A DNA stretch of 64,000 bases from Nocardiopsis flavescens (GCF_900141985.1 NZ_FQZK01000003.1:434001-498000), one strand, 5' to 3'. Positions 34,223 through 45,035 are shown, counted from the stretch's first letter. The notes: a model not told the origin generated them from the letters alone. Numbers and translations are program-made.

Positions 34223-34978
34223 ATGGCGAAGATCGTCGTCATCGGCGGAACCGGGCTGATCGGGTCCGGGATCGTCGGGAGGCTGGGCGAGCAGGGCCAC
34301 GAGGCCGTCCCCGCCGCCCCGGGCACCGGGGTGAACACCCTGACCGGGGAGGGGCTGGCCGGGGCCCTGGAGGGGGCCGCGGTCGTGGTCGACGTGTCCA
34401 ACTCGCCCTCCTTCGAGGAGAAGGCGGTGATGGACTTCTTCACCACCTCGACCGCCAACCTCCTGCGGGAGTCGGCGAAGGCTGGGGTGGGGCACTACGT
34501 GGCGCTGTCGATCGTGGGGACCGGGCGCTGGGAGTCCAACCCGTACTTTCGCGCGAAGGCCGCCCAGGAGTCCCTGATCGCCGGGTCGGACCTGCCGTAC
34601 TCGATCGTGCACGCCACCCAGTTCTTCGAGTTCGCGCGCTCCATCGCCGACGAGGCCACGGCGGGCGGCGTCGCGCGCGTGGCGGACACGCCCATGCGGC
34701 CGATCGCCGCCGCCGACGTCTCCGCCGCCGTGGCCCGGATCGCCCTGGACGCGCCCACCGGCGGCGTCACCGAGGTCGCCGGCCCCGAGGAGATCTCCAT
34801 GGAGGACCTGGTCCGGGCCCGGCTGGCGGCCGACGGCGACCCCCGCGAGGTCGTGGCGGGCAAGGAGAACCCGTACTTCGGCGCGGTCGTCGAGGAGGGC
34901 GCGCTGCTGCCCGGGGAGGGCGCGGAACTCGCCCCGACCCGGTTCGGGGACTGGCTCGCCGCGCAGACCGCGCGGTGA
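34223..34978 (+). CDS. NmrA-like atypical SDR NAD(P)-binding oxidoreductase
   Basis: A 251-residue protein with the Rossmann start KIVVIGGTGLIGSGIVGRLG, typical of atypical short-chain dehydrogenases. VVDVSNSPSFEEKAV, HYVALSIVGTGR and YFRAKAAQE follow, the last carrying the Tyr-x3-Lys-like pair in altered form. The C-terminal half (MRPIAAADVSAAVARIAL) is the substrate domain. GGAAGG lies six bases before the ATG. ECF41 sigma genes are often next to carboxymuconolactone decarboxylase, oxidoreductase or epimerase genes; this fits the epimerase/oxidoreductase class. Confidence 0.85.
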   Translation: MAKIVVIGGTGLIGSGIVGRLGEQGHEAVPAAPGTGVNTLTGEGLAGALEGAAVVVDVSNSPSFEEKAVMDFFTTSTANLLRESAKAGVGHYVALSIVGTGRWESNPYFRAKAAQESLIAGSDLPYSIVHATQFFEFARSIADEATAGGVARVADTPMRPIAAADVSAAVARIALDAPTGGVTEVAGPEEISMEDLVRARLAADGDPREVVAGKENPYFGAVVEEGALLPGEGAELAPTRFGDWLAAQTAR

Positions 34979-35104
34979 TCCCGCCCACAGGGGCCCGGAC
35001 ACCGTCCGGGCCCCGGCCCGCGACATGCTTCTTCACCGCGGTGACGCTTTTCCCCCTCCGGCGGACTCCCACCTCGTCGCAGGTATCGCCTAGCGTTGGT
35101 ACCG

Positions 35105-37576
35105 ATGACCGACAACGCACCTCCCGACCTGCACGGACCGGGCACGGAGACCCCCGGGCCGGGCCGCCCCCCGACCTTCACCTCCTGGCTGCGCGAGCGC
35201 TCCGACGCGGAGCTGGCCGCCCTACTGTCCGTGCGGCCCGACCTGGGCCGCCCCCTCCCCGACGGCATCGGCGCCCTGGCCGCGCGGGCGACCTCCCGCA
35301 ACACCGTCCTGCGGGCCCTGGAGGGCCAGGACGCGTTCACCCTCCAGGTCCTCGAAGCGGTCGTCGCCCTGGGTGACGACCGCCTGTCCGAGCCCGTGGG
35401 CGCCACCGCGGGGGAGCTGGCGGACGCCCTGGCGCCCGCCGCGTCCGCGGACGGCGGCGAGGCGCGGCGCGGCGCCGTCGCGGACGCCCTCCAGGGCCTG
35501 CTGCGCTCGGCGCTGGTCTGGTCCGACCGGGACCGGCTGCGCCCCGTGCAGGTGCTGCGCGACCTGCTGCCCGCCCCGGCCCGGCTGGGGCCGCCCGCCC
35601 GGGTGCTGCTGGCCGCACTGCCGCACGGCCGCCTCAAGCGGCTGGCGGCGGACCTGGCCCCCGACTCCCCCGCGCCCGCGCCGGTCGAGGCGCTGGCCCG
35701 CCTGCTGTCCGACCCCGCCGGACTCGGCGCGCTGCTGGAGCAGGTCGGGGAGCACGCCCACCGCCTGCTGGACGGGATGGCCTGGGGCCCGCCGCACGGC
35801 ACCGTCGCCGACGCCCGCCGCGACGTCGGGGTGGCCGACGCCGGCTCGCCGGTGGAGGAGCTGCTGGCCCGCGCCCTGCTGCTGCCCAGCGGGGACGACA
35901 CGCTCACCCTGCCCCGCGAGGTGGGCCTGCACCTGCGCGCGGGGGCGCTGTTCCGCGAGACCGCCACCGCCCCGCCGGGGTTCGCGGGCACCGCCCGCGA
36001 CGCCGGGGGCGTGGACGGGTTCGCGGCCGGGCAGGCGTTCACGGTGCTGCGCGCCGTGGAGGAGCTGCTGGAGTCCTGGTCCGGGGAGCCCGCAGCCGTC
36101 CTGCGCAACGGCGGGCTGGGCGTGCGGGACCTGCGCCGCGCCGCCGCGGCCATGGAGACCGACGAGGCCACCGCGGCGCTGTACGTGGAGGTGGCCCACG
36201 CCGCCGGGCTGCTGGGCGCCGACGACCGGGTCGAGGGCGAGTGGCTGCCCACCCGCGAGTACGACCTGTGGCGGGAGAGCCCCCCGGAACGGCGCTGGCT
36301 GCGGCTGGCACAGGCCTGGCTGGACACCGACCGGGTGCCCTCGCTGAGCGGTTCCCGGGACTCCGGCGGCCGGGTGCGCAACGTGCTCGGCCCCGGCCTG
36401 GTCCGCCCGGCGGCGCCCCAGGCCCGCCGCGACGTGCTCGCCGAGCTCGCCACCGCCGACCCCGGGTTCTCGCCCGTCCCGGAGTCGCTGTCGGCCCGGC
36501 TCTCCTGGCGGCGTCCGCGCCGCCGCTCACCCGTGTACACCGAGCTGGTGGACAACGCCGTCGCGGAGGCCGCGCTGCTCGGGTTCACCGGCCGGGGGGC
36601 GCTGGCCGGGCACGTCCGGCCGCTGCTGGAGGGCGACCCCGAGGCCGCCGCCGCGCTGCTCGCCGGGCACCTGCCCCGGCCGCTGGACCACGTCCTGGTG
36701 CAGGGCGACCTCACCGCCGTCGCCCCGGGCCCGCTCGTGGCCGAGCTGGCCCGGGAGCTGGCGCTCATCGCGGACGTGGAGTCCACCGGCGGCGCGACCG
36801 TGTACCGGTTCACCGAGGACTCGGTGCGCCGCGGCCTGGACGCCGGGCGCGGCATCGCCGACATCCTGACGCTGCTGGAGCGCCACTCGCGCACCCCGCT
36901 GCCGCAGGCGCTGCGGTACCTGGTGTCCGACGTGGGCCGCCGGCACGGACGGCTGCGCGCCGGCGCCGCCTCCTCCTACCTGCGCTGCGACGAGCCCGCC
37001 CTGCTGGACGAGGTGATGGGGGACCGGCGGACCGAGGCCCTGGGGCTGGTGCGGCTGGCGCCGACCGTGGTGGCCGCCGCGGTGGGCCGGGCGTCGCTGG
37101 TGGACGGGCTGCGCAGGCTCGGCCACCACCCCGTCGCGGAGGGCGGGGACGGGGTCATGCGGCTCTCCCGTCCCGAGGCGCGCCGCGCCGAGCCCGTGGA
37201 GGTGCCGCCCGAGCCGCCGACCGTCGTCCCCACCGCCGAGCGGGTGCGCGAGATCGTCCGGGCCGTGCGCGCCGGGGACGAGGCCGCCACCGCGACCCGG
37301 CACCCGGTCCCGCTGCCCGAGGACGGGCCGCCCGGCTCCCGGGCGGCGGCGGTGCTGGCGGCGCTGGCCCGCGCCGCGGAGGCGGGGCGGCGCATGTGGA
37401 TCGGCTACACCGACACCGACGGCCGCCAGGCCGGCCGGATCATCGGGCCCTCGGCGGCCGACGGCGGGTTCGTCACCGCCCACGACGAGACCCGGGGGGC
37501 GGTGCAGCGCTTCGCGGTCCACCGGATCACCGCCCTGGCCGAACTGGAGGAGGACGATCGGACCGCCACGCCGTAG
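35105..37576 (+). CDS. Helicase-associated (Helicase_C_3) DNA-binding protein with WYL-like end
   Basis: An 823-residue protein. The N-terminus has a winged-helix-like block (TFTSWLRERSDAELAALLSV), followed by long Leu/Ala/Arg-rich repeats. A central region with HVLVQGDLTAVAPGPL and YRFTEDSVRRGLDAG is the helicase-associated domain (Pfam Helicase_C_3). The last 70 residues (WIGYTDTDGRQAGRIIGPS) look like a WYL fold. It lacks helicase motor motifs and probably binds DNA beside XPB, whose gene is 1.6 kb downstream on the same strand. TAGCGT (35091-35096) ends eight bases before the ATG, which suggests a leaderless message. Confidence 0.85.
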   Translation: MTDNAPPDLHGPGTETPGPGRPPTFTSWLRERSDAELAALLSVRPDLGRPLPDGIGALAARATSRNTVLRALEGQDAFTLQVLEAVVALGDDRLSEPVGATAGELADALAPAASADGGEARRGAVADALQGLLRSALVWSDRDRLRPVQVLRDLLPAPARLGPPARVLLAALPHGRLKRLAADLAPDSPAPAPVEALARLLSDPAGLGALLEQVGEHAHRLLDGMAWGPPHGTVADARRDVGVADAGSPVEELLARALLLPSGDDTLTLPREVGLHLRAGALFRETATAPPGFAGTARDAGGVDGFAAGQAFTVLRAVEELLESWSGEPAAVLRNGGLGVRDLRRAAAAMETDEATAALYVEVAHAAGLLGADDRVEGEWLPTREYDLWRESPPERRWLRLAQAWLDTDRVPSLSGSRDSGGRVRNVLGPGLVRPAAPQARRDVLAELATADPGFSPVPESLSARLSWRRPRRRSPVYTELVDNAVAEAALLGFTGRGALAGHVRPLLEGDPEAAAALLAGHLPRPLDHVLVQGDLTAVAPGPLVAELARELALIADVESTGGATVYRFTEDSVRRGLDAGRGIADILTLLERHSRTPLPQALRYLVSDVGRRHGRLRAGAASSYLRCDEPALLDEVMGDRRTEALGLVRLAPTVVAAAVGRASLVDGLRRLGHHPVAEGGDGVMRLSRPEARRAEPVEVPPEPPTVVPTAERVREIVRAVRAGDEAATATRHPVPLPEDGPPGSRAAAVLAALARAAEAGRRMWIGYTDTDGRQAGRIIGPSAADGGFVTAHDETRGAVQRFAVHRITALAELEEDDRTATP

Positions 37577-37624
37577 GGTGGTACGCGGTTGCCAGTCGGC
37601 CCTCGGACAACGAGAGACACCCCC

Positions 37625-38044
37625 ATGAGCGATGCGACCCTGCCCCCCGGAGCCTCGTCCCCCCGTGAGCACGGGCGCGACGACGGGCGCGGCGGTGAGC
37701 GCGGCGGCTCGGCGGACCCCGCCCCGGCGCGCGGGGAGGGGGACGCGCCGGCGCCCGCCTCCGGAGCGGCGAACAGCTCCACGATGGCGCTGATCCTGCA
37801 CGCCTTCACGCTGCTGTGCTGCGGCAACTGGATCTTCGGCGTCGCGGGCATCGTGTTCGCGATCCGGGCCGCGCACGCCCGCGACCGCGGGCAGCCCGGC
37901 CGCGCGGAGGTGCTCACCCGCTACTCCTGGTACTGCCTGGGGGCGGCCGGGGTGATGCTCTTCGTCATGCTGGTGCTGACGTTCGTGGTGTTCACCCAGG
38001 CGGGGTCGTGGATCCAGGGCATCGTGCCGGTGACCAACTACTGA
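37625..38044 (+). CDS. Small two-helix membrane protein, CD225/dispanin-like (copy 1)
   Basis: A 139-residue protein with a Gly/Arg/Ala-rich disordered N-terminal half, then LILHAFTLLCCGNWIFGVAGIVFAIRAA as a first hydrophobic segment and a second helix near 110-130. The re-entrant/transmembrane pair with double cysteines resembles CD225 (dispanin) proteins. It starts a group of three similar genes between the helicase-associated gene and xpb. GAGAGAC precedes the ATG. Function unknown. Confidence 0.65.
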   Translation: MSDATLPPGASSPREHGRDDGRGGERGGSADPAPARGEGDAPAPASGAANSSTMALILHAFTLLCCGNWIFGVAGIVFAIRAAHARDRGQPGRAEVLTRYSWYCLGAAGVMLFVMLVLTFVVFTQAGSWIQGIVPVTNY

Positions 38045-38090
38045 TCCGCCGCGGGCGGGGAACCCGTGCCGGGCCGCCGGCGTCCCCTTC

Positions 38091-38149
38091 CGCGGGGGCG
38101 GGTACACCAAGGGTGCGCGGGGGCGGGTACACCAAGGGTGCGCGGGGGC
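38091..38149. repeat. 25-bp tandem direct repeat
   Basis: Two perfect 25-base copies start at 38091 and 38116; the first nine bases of a third copy follow at 38141. Each carries GGTACACCAA. The array lies between two of the small membrane-protein genes and ends 28 bases before the second gene's ATG. Confidence 0.85.
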
Positions 38150-38177
38150 CGCGTGCCCGCCGGGGGAAGGGGAGCAC

Positions 38178-38648
38178 ATGCAGAGGGGATCCGGGAGCCC
38201 CAGGGACTTCTGGGAGCGCGAGCAGGGCTCCGCCCTGCGCTCGGTCGCCCCCGCTCCCGGGCGGACCGCCCCCGCCCGGGGTGCCCCCGCCCCGTCGCGC
38301 GGGCGTCCGCCGCAGTCCGTCACGCCCGCCGCCCCGGCCGCCGCCCCGGTCCCGGCCGGCCCGCCCGCGCGGGTGGGCGGAACGGTCGCCGCCCTGGTCG
38401 TGGCGGTGCTCACCCTGCTGCCCCCGCTGCTGGGCGCCTACCTCGGGGTGTGGTTCGTCCTCCTGGGCTGCAACGTTCCCGGGATCGTGCTCGGCGTCAT
38501 CGCACTGTCCAAGGTCCCCGACGCGGACGAGGTCGAGCGGTACCTGCGGTACACATGGGCGTGCAACCTGGCCTACGCCGCGCTGTGCGTCCCCGTGGTG
38601 CTCATCGTCCTGTTCGTGCTCGCGATGGCCCTGGTGCTCGGCTACTGA
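38178..38648 (+). CDS. Small two-helix membrane protein (copy 2)
   Basis: A 156-residue protein. The first 65 residues are Pro/Ala/Arg-rich and probably disordered. Two hydrophobic segments follow (about 70-105 and 128-156) with a CNVPGIVLGVIALSKV loop like that of the copies on each side. It ends within a membrane helix (LGY). GGGGAAGGGGAG lies ahead of the ATG. The function is unknown; it probably arose by duplication with the flanking genes. Confidence 0.6.
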   Translation: MQRGSGSPRDFWEREQGSALRSVAPAPGRTAPARGAPAPSRGRPPQSVTPAAPAAAPVPAGPPARVGGTVAALVVAVLTLLPPLLGAYLGVWFVLLGCNVPGIVLGVIALSKVPDADEVERYLRYTWACNLAYAALCVPVVLIVLFVLAMALVLGY

Positions 38649-38686
38649 GCCCCGGCACGGCCCGCTCCCCCACCGAAGGAACCGCT

Positions 38687-39088
38687 GTGAACGACAACCC
38701 GTACGACCCCTACAAGGACGCGACCGGCGGCTACTCCGCGCCCGGCTCCGGCCCCTACGGCCCGTACTCCCACGACTCCTACTCCTACGGCCCGCCGCCC
38801 GGCGGGGTCCCCCCGTTCCAGGCGCCCCCGGGCAGACCCGAGCACGAGGGCCGGGCCATCACCGCGCTGATCCTGTCCTGCGTCCAGCTGATCCTGTGCT
38901 GCGGCGTCACCGCGGTCCCCGGCATCGTGTTCGGCGCCCTGGCCATCGGGGAGAAGTACGACCTCGAACGAGGTCGACGCATGACCAAGAACGCCTGGCT
39001 CTCGGTGTGGATCAACTTCGGGATCATCGGCTTCGTCATCGCGGCCTACATCGTGTTCATCGCGTTCGCGATCATCTCCTCGGCCTGA
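38687..39088 (+). CDS. Small two-helix membrane protein, CD225/dispanin-like (copy 3)
   Basis: A 133-residue protein with a Tyr/Pro/Gly-rich N-terminus (NDNPYDPYKD, then repeated GPY/SY units), then AITALILSCVQLILCCGVT and VPGIVFGALAIGEKYD, and a second helix at the end. Of the three copies it looks most like a typical dispanin. It starts with GTG at 38687, with GAAGGA six bases ahead. Tyr-rich tails of this type often take part in membrane protein assembly, but no partner is known here. Confidence 0.7.
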   Translation: MNDNPYDPYKDATGGYSAPGSGPYGPYSHDSYSYGPPPGGVPPFQAPPGRPEHEGRAITALILSCVQLILCCGVTAVPGIVFGALAIGEKYDLERGRRMTKNAWLSVWINFGIIGFVIAAYIVFIAFAIISSA

Positions 39089-39154
39089 CCCGGGCATGAT
39101 CGGGGCCCGCGGTGCGTTGCACCTGGGGCCGCCCCCGCCGACGGAAGGTTCCGC

Positions 39155-40801
39155 GTGTCCTGCCTGATCGTCCAGTCCGACAAGACCCTCCTGCTGGAGG
39201 TCGACCACGAGCTGGCCGGCGAGTGCCGCCGCGCCGTCGCGCCCTTCGCCGAGCTGGAGCGGGCGCCCGAGCACGTGCACACCTACCGGATCACCCCGCT
39301 GGCGCTGTGGAACGCCCGCGCCGCGGGGCACGACGCCGAGCAGGTCGTGGACGTCCTCCTGCGCTTCTCCAAGTTCCCCGTGCCGCACTCGCTGCTGGTG
39401 GACATCGCCGAGACGATGGACCGGTACGGGCGGCTGCGGCTGGAGGGCGACCCGGCGCACGGCCTGGTGCTGCGCTCCTCCGACCGGGCGGTGCTGGAGG
39501 AGGTCGTCCGGTCCAAGCGGCTCCGGGGGATGCTGGGCGAGCGGCTGGGCGGGGACTCCGTCGCGGTGCACCCCAGTGAGCGCGGCAACCTCAAGCAGGC
39601 GCTGCTGAAGATCGGCTGGCCCGCCGAGGACGTGGCCGGGTACGTCGACGGCGAGGCGCACCGGATCGACCTGGTCCAGGACGGCTGGGAGCTGCGCGAC
39701 TACCAGCGGGCCGCCGCCGAGGGCTTCCACGCGGGCGGCTCGGGCGTGGTGGTCCTGCCCTGCGGGGCGGGCAAGACCGTGGTGGGCGCCGCCGCGATGG
39801 CGATGACCGGCGCGACCACGCTCATCCTGGTCACCAACACCGTGTCGGTGCACCAGTGGAAGACCGAGCTGCTGCGGCGGACCACGCTCACCGAGGAGGA
39901 GATCGGGGAGTACTCGGGCACCCGCAAGGAGATCCGCCCGGTCACCATCGCCACCTACCAGGTGATGGCCGCCAAGCGGAAGGGCGTGTACACGCACCTG
40001 GAGCTGTTCGACGCCCGCGACTGGGGCCTGGTGGTCTACGACGAGGTCCACCTGCTGCCCGCGCCGATCTTCCGGATGACCGCCGACCTCCAGGCCCGGC
40101 GGCGACTGGGTCTGACCGCGACGCTGGTGCGCGAGGACGGCCGCGAGGGCGACGTGTTCTCGCTCATCGGCCCCAAGCGGTACGACGCCCCGTGGAAGGA
40201 CATGGAGAACCAGGGGTGGATCGCCCCGGCGGACTGCGTCGAGGTGCGGGTGGACCTGTCGGAGTCCGAGCGGCTGGCGTACGCCACGTCCGAGCCGGAG
40301 GACCGCTACCGGTTCTGCGCCTCCTCCGAGGCCAAGACCGCGGTGGTGCGGGAGCTGGTGGAGCGCCACTCCGAGGGGCAGGTGCTCGTCATCGGCTCCT
40401 ACATCGACCAGCTGGACGAGCTGGGCGAGGCGCTGGGCGCACCGGTGATCAAGGGCGAGACCCGCACCAGGGAGCGCGAGCGGCTGTTCGACGCGTTCCG
40501 CGAGGGGGAGCTGCGCGTCCTGGTGGTGTCCAAGGTCGCCAACTTCTCGATCGACCTGCCCGAGGCGGGCGTGGCGATCCAGGTGTCGGGATCGTTCGGC
40601 TCCCGGCAGGAGGAGGCCCAGCGGCTGGGCCGGGTGCTGCGCCCCAAGGCGGACGGCCGGGCGGCGCGGTTCTACGCGGTGATCGCCCGCGACACCCTGG
40701 ACCAGGACTACGCGGCGCACCGGCAGCGGTTCCTGGCCGAGCAGGGGTACGCCTACCGCATCGCCGACGCCGCCGACGTCCTGTCCGGCGACGAGGTCTG
40801 A
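39155..40801 (+). CDS. xpb: DNA repair helicase XPB
   Basis: A 548-residue superfamily 2 helicase. The N-terminal domain (residues 1-180) is the damage-recognition-like part of bacterial XPB. Motif I PCGAGKT is at 202-208 and the DEVH box at 296-299. LTATLVREDG (motif III), the RED-like loop, and QRLGRVLRPK (motif VI) follow. It unwinds DNA 3' to 5'. It starts with GTG at 39155. The bacterial enzyme's partner nuclease is not nearby; the helicase-associated gene 1.6 kb upstream is the closest candidate partner. Confidence 0.95.
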   Translation: MSCLIVQSDKTLLLEVDHELAGECRRAVAPFAELERAPEHVHTYRITPLALWNARAAGHDAEQVVDVLLRFSKFPVPHSLLVDIAETMDRYGRLRLEGDPAHGLVLRSSDRAVLEEVVRSKRLRGMLGERLGGDSVAVHPSERGNLKQALLKIGWPAEDVAGYVDGEAHRIDLVQDGWELRDYQRAAAEGFHAGGSGVVVLPCGAGKTVVGAAAMAMTGATTLILVTNTVSVHQWKTELLRRTTLTEEEIGEYSGTRKEIRPVTIATYQVMAAKRKGVYTHLELFDARDWGLVVYDEVHLLPAPIFRMTADLQARRRLGLTATLVREDGREGDVFSLIGPKRYDAPWKDMENQGWIAPADCVEVRVDLSESERLAYATSEPEDRYRFCASSEAKTAVVRELVERHSEGQVLVIGSYIDQLDELGEALGAPVIKGETRTRERERLFDAFREGELRVLVVSKVANFSIDLPEAGVAIQVSGSFGSRQEEAQRLGRVLRPKADGRAARFYAVIARDTLDQDYAAHRQRFLAEQGYAYRIADAADVLSGDEV

Positions 40802-40804
40802 GGG

Positions 40805-41164
40805 TCAGAACGAGGGAAGCGCGCCGATGACGTAGGTCCCGGCGGCGATGGCCCATGCCGTGAGGGAGTAGGCCAGGGTCCGGGTGCGCAGCAGGCGGTC
40901 GTCACGTACCCCCGGGGCCGCGAAGGCGGCGACCAGCAGGGCGAGGCCGAGGAGCGCGGGGATCGCGGAGGCCAGCGAGAAGAGCTGGGTCTGGGCGGCG
41001 CAGGCGGTGTAGCCGGAGGTGCCGGGATCACCACAGAACACGTCGTACCCCGATCGGATCGTTCGGTGCGGGCGGGACAACCCGACCGTACCGTTTCGGC
41101 GGAGGCGGCCGGTCGGCCGATGCCGACCGTATCCGGGGCGGGGCGTTTTCGTGATCCACGACAC
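40805..41164 (-). CDS. Hypothetical membrane protein
   Basis: A protein of about 119 residues with a basic, Arg-rich N-terminus, a Cys-containing loop ([18 protein letters not shown]), then two helices ([21 protein letters not shown] and the C-terminal [19 protein letters not shown]). GTG 41164 is chosen because AGAGGGG lies ahead; earlier starts overlap the R2lox gene on the other strand. It ends three bases after the xpb stop (convergent). No family was recognised, and the true start may lie further downstream. Confidence 0.55.
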   Translation of the reverse strand: MSWITKTPRPGYGRHRPTGRLRRNGTVGLSRPHRTIRSGYDVFCGDPGTSGYTACAAQTQLFSLASAIPALLGLALLVAAFAAPGVRDDRLLRTRTLAYSLTAWAIAAGTYVIGALPSF

Positions 41165-41246
41165 CCGCCCCTCTTTACACGAAGCCGGTTCGTGTCCAAT
41201 CATGGGCGGGACGGCGCGCCCCCCGGCTCCCCTCGGAGGTCCTCCC

Positions 41247-42197
41247 ATGTCCGAACGCACCGGTTTCCACTCCCTGCGCGGCGGCGGCCTGAACTGGGAC
41301 TCGCTGCCCCTGAAGCTGTTCGTCAAGGGCAACGCGAGGTTCTGGGACCCGGCCGGCGTCGACCTGGGCAGGGACGCCGAGGACTGGAAGGCCCTCGGCG
41401 GGGCCGCGCGCGAGCGCGTCCTGCGGCTGTGCGCGTTCTTCGCCGCGGGCGAGGAGGCCGTCACCGAGGACCTCCAGCCGTTCCTGCGCGCCATGGCCGC
41501 CGAGGGGCGGCTCGGCGACGGGATGTACCTGGCGCAGTTCGCGTTCGAGGAGGCCAAGCACGTCCAGGCGTTCCGGCTGTGGCTGGACGCCGTGGGCGTG
41601 CAGGAGGACCTGCACTCCTACGTGGAGGACAACCCGGGCTACCGGGCGCTGTTCTACGACGAGCTGCCTTCCTCGCTGGAGGCGCTGCTGGAGGACCCCT
41701 GCCCGCGCAACCAGGTGCGGGCCTCGGTCACCTACAACCACATCGTGGAGGGCTCCCTGGCGCTCACCGGGTACTACGCCTGGAACCACATCTGCACCGT
41801 GCGCGACATCTTCCCCGGGATGCGGGAGATCGTGCGCCGGATCGGCGACGACGAGCGCCGCCACATGGCGTGGGGGACCTTCACCTGCCGGCGGCACGTG
41901 GCCGCCGACGACGCCAACTGGGCGGTGGTGGGCGAGCGGCTGGAGGAGCTGCTGCCGCACGTGGTGAGCACCGTCGAGCACGGGGAGGGCGCCTCCGGCA
42001 CCGCCTCCGGGGCCGCGGGGTACGAGCCGCCCCCGGGGGAGCTGCTGCGCTACGCCACCGACCGGGCGCTGCGCCGCCTGGGCGCCATCGAGTCGGCGCG
42101 CGGCGTGCCCGTGGCGCGGATCGACCTGGACGCCTCCCCCGAGCACCTGGAGGAGCGGTTCGGCGAGGAGGACCGGGCGGCGATGGCGCGCCTGTGA
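41247..42197 (+). CDS. R2-like ligand-binding oxidase (R2lox)
   Basis: A 316-residue four-helix-bundle metalloprotein related to ribonucleotide reductase R2. Metal ligands can be read as E69, E102, H105, E168, E203 and H206. V72 and Y163 sit where R2lox forms its Val-Tyr ether cross-link, and the radical tyrosine site of true R2 is not used. This pattern marks a Mn/Fe ligand-binding oxidase, not a reductase subunit; the physiological substrate of the family is unknown. There is no nrdA/nrdE nearby. ATG 41247 has GGAGG seven bases ahead. Confidence 0.9.
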   Translation: MSERTGFHSLRGGGLNWDSLPLKLFVKGNARFWDPAGVDLGRDAEDWKALGGAARERVLRLCAFFAAGEEAVTEDLQPFLRAMAAEGRLGDGMYLAQFAFEEAKHVQAFRLWLDAVGVQEDLHSYVEDNPGYRALFYDELPSSLEALLEDPCPRNQVRASVTYNHIVEGSLALTGYYAWNHICTVRDIFPGMREIVRRIGDDERRHMAWGTFTCRRHVAADDANWAVVGERLEELLPHVVSTVEHGEGASGTASGAAGYEPPPGELLRYATDRALRRLGAIESARGVPVARIDLDASPEHLEERFGEEDRAAMARL

Positions 42198-42219
42198 GCG
42201 CGGGAGCGGCCCGTCCCGG

Positions 42220-43305
42220 CTACCCGAACGACACCTCCTCCGGATGCCACAGCTCACGGCGGCCGCGCCAGGCCTCCAACGCGACCCGCCCGAACGGCTC
42301 CACCCGCCAGTCGCCCCCGGGGTCCAGGTGGTTGGCGTAGAGGACCTCGCCGTCGCGGGACAGGACGTAGAGGGAGTCGACCAGCCGGTGCGTCTCCAGG
42401 AACTCGACCGTGTTGGGGACGCCCTGGTAGAAGCGGTCGTGCAGGTGTTCGCGCATCCAGCGGCCGAACCCCTGGTGCTCCCGGGAGCGGCGGTGGCGGT
42501 CCACGACCGCGAACCGGCTGGCGGAGGCGTGCACGGCCAGGAAGGCGGCCTCCACGCGGTAGCCCGCCTCGCGAAAGCCCCCCGTCCAGGCGGCGGCCCA
42601 GTCGGCCCGCCCCAGCGGGTGGCTGCACAGCACGTCCGCCCGGCAGGCGCGGACGTGCTCCAGGGCGGGGGTGTGCAGCACCCCCACCTGCTCGGCGACC
42701 GTCCGCGAGGCGGTGCGGTCGTCGCGGCCCATCAGGCGCTCGTAGTCCGGGGACAGCCGCATCAGGTCGTCGCCGTCGTAGCTCACCGTGCCCTCGGGCA
42801 GGACGGGCAGGAGCAGCCGCTGGAGGGTGGACTTGCCCGAGCCCGGCTGGCCGCCGAACAGCAGCACCCGGGGGTGCTCGCGGGCGGTCCCGGTGAGCCG
42901 GTCGCGCAGTCCCAGGTCGAAGAGGTCGGCGGCCTCGGCCGCCGAGAGCGGGGGCGGCGTCTCGCCCCGGTCGGGTGCCGGGCGCGAGCGCAGCCCGGCC
43001 AGGAGCCGCACGAGGTCGCCGTCGGCGCGCTCGACCTCGTCCGGGGTGAGGAAGGGCAGGCGGGCCTCCGCCGCCAGCAGCTCCGCGGCGCGGTCGCGCA
43101 GGCCCCGGGCCGTGCAGGCGCCGATGGCGGCACTGAAGAGGTTGTAGGCGCGCTCCAGGGCCAGGCGCCGCTCCCCGGTCTGGGGCGGGAAGCCGCCGGT
43201 GCGGCTCTGGGCCAGGAGGGGCCCGGCGGCGGGGCCGGGTGCCGCGACCGGGGCGGCCGCCCCGGGTTCGAGCGCCTCCGGGGAGGGGTCGGTGTCCGTC
43301 GCCAT
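42220..43305 (-). CDS. Zeta-toxin-family kinase/AAA ATPase
   Basis: A 361-residue protein. Residues 1-140 are helical with an Ala/Pro-rich start. Residues 145-340 resemble a zeta-toxin P-loop kinase: VLLFGGQPGSGKST (Walker A 151-160), then VSYDGDDLMRLSPDYERL, the usual zeta substrate loop. Zeta toxins phosphorylate UDP-N-acetylglucosamine and poison wall synthesis. No epsilon-like antitoxin gene lies next to it, so either the N-terminal region acts in cis or the protein has another role. ATG 43305 has GGAAGGG ahead. Convergent with the R2lox gene. Confidence 0.75.
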   Translation of the reverse strand: MATDTDPSPEALEPGAAAPVAAPGPAAGPLLAQSRTGGFPPQTGERRLALERAYNLFSAAIGACTARGLRDRAAELLAAEARLPFLTPDEVERADGDLVRLLAGLRSRPAPDRGETPPPLSAAEAADLFDLGLRDRLTGTAREHPRVLLFGGQPGSGKSTLQRLLLPVLPEGTVSYDGDDLMRLSPDYERLMGRDDRTASRTVAEQVGVLHTPALEHVRACRADVLCSHPLGRADWAAAWTGGFREAGYRVEAAFLAVHASASRFAVVDRHRRSREHQGFGRWMREHLHDRFYQGVPNTVEFLETHRLVDSLYVLSRDGEVLYANHLDPGGDWRVEPFGRVALEAWRGRRELWHPEEVSFG

Positions 43306-43515
43306 GCCGTCACCCTTCCGGGGGCCGTGGCCGGCCCCGCGTTCGCTCACACCGGGTGATGCTAGTGCGTCCGCACGGGATCGGGTGGCGGTTCCGGCGG
43401 CCGGTACCGGACAGGGCGCGGGTCCGCGTGCCCGGAGGGCTCCCGGAAGGCGCCGGGAGCCCCCCGGGGGACCGCGCGGACCGGGCGGCGGGGGGTGTCC
43501 GCCCGGCCCGCGGGC

Positions 43516-45021
<1,506 letters not shown>

Positions 45022-45035
45022 CTAACCTGGAGTCC

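Noticed and set aside
38091-38149. CRISPR array
   Set aside because: Only two full 25-base units that directly abut; there are no spacers and no cas genes.
41247-42197. Ribonucleotide reductase beta subunit
   Set aside because: The residues match R2lox, including the Val and Tyr of the cross-link, and no alpha subunit gene is nearby.
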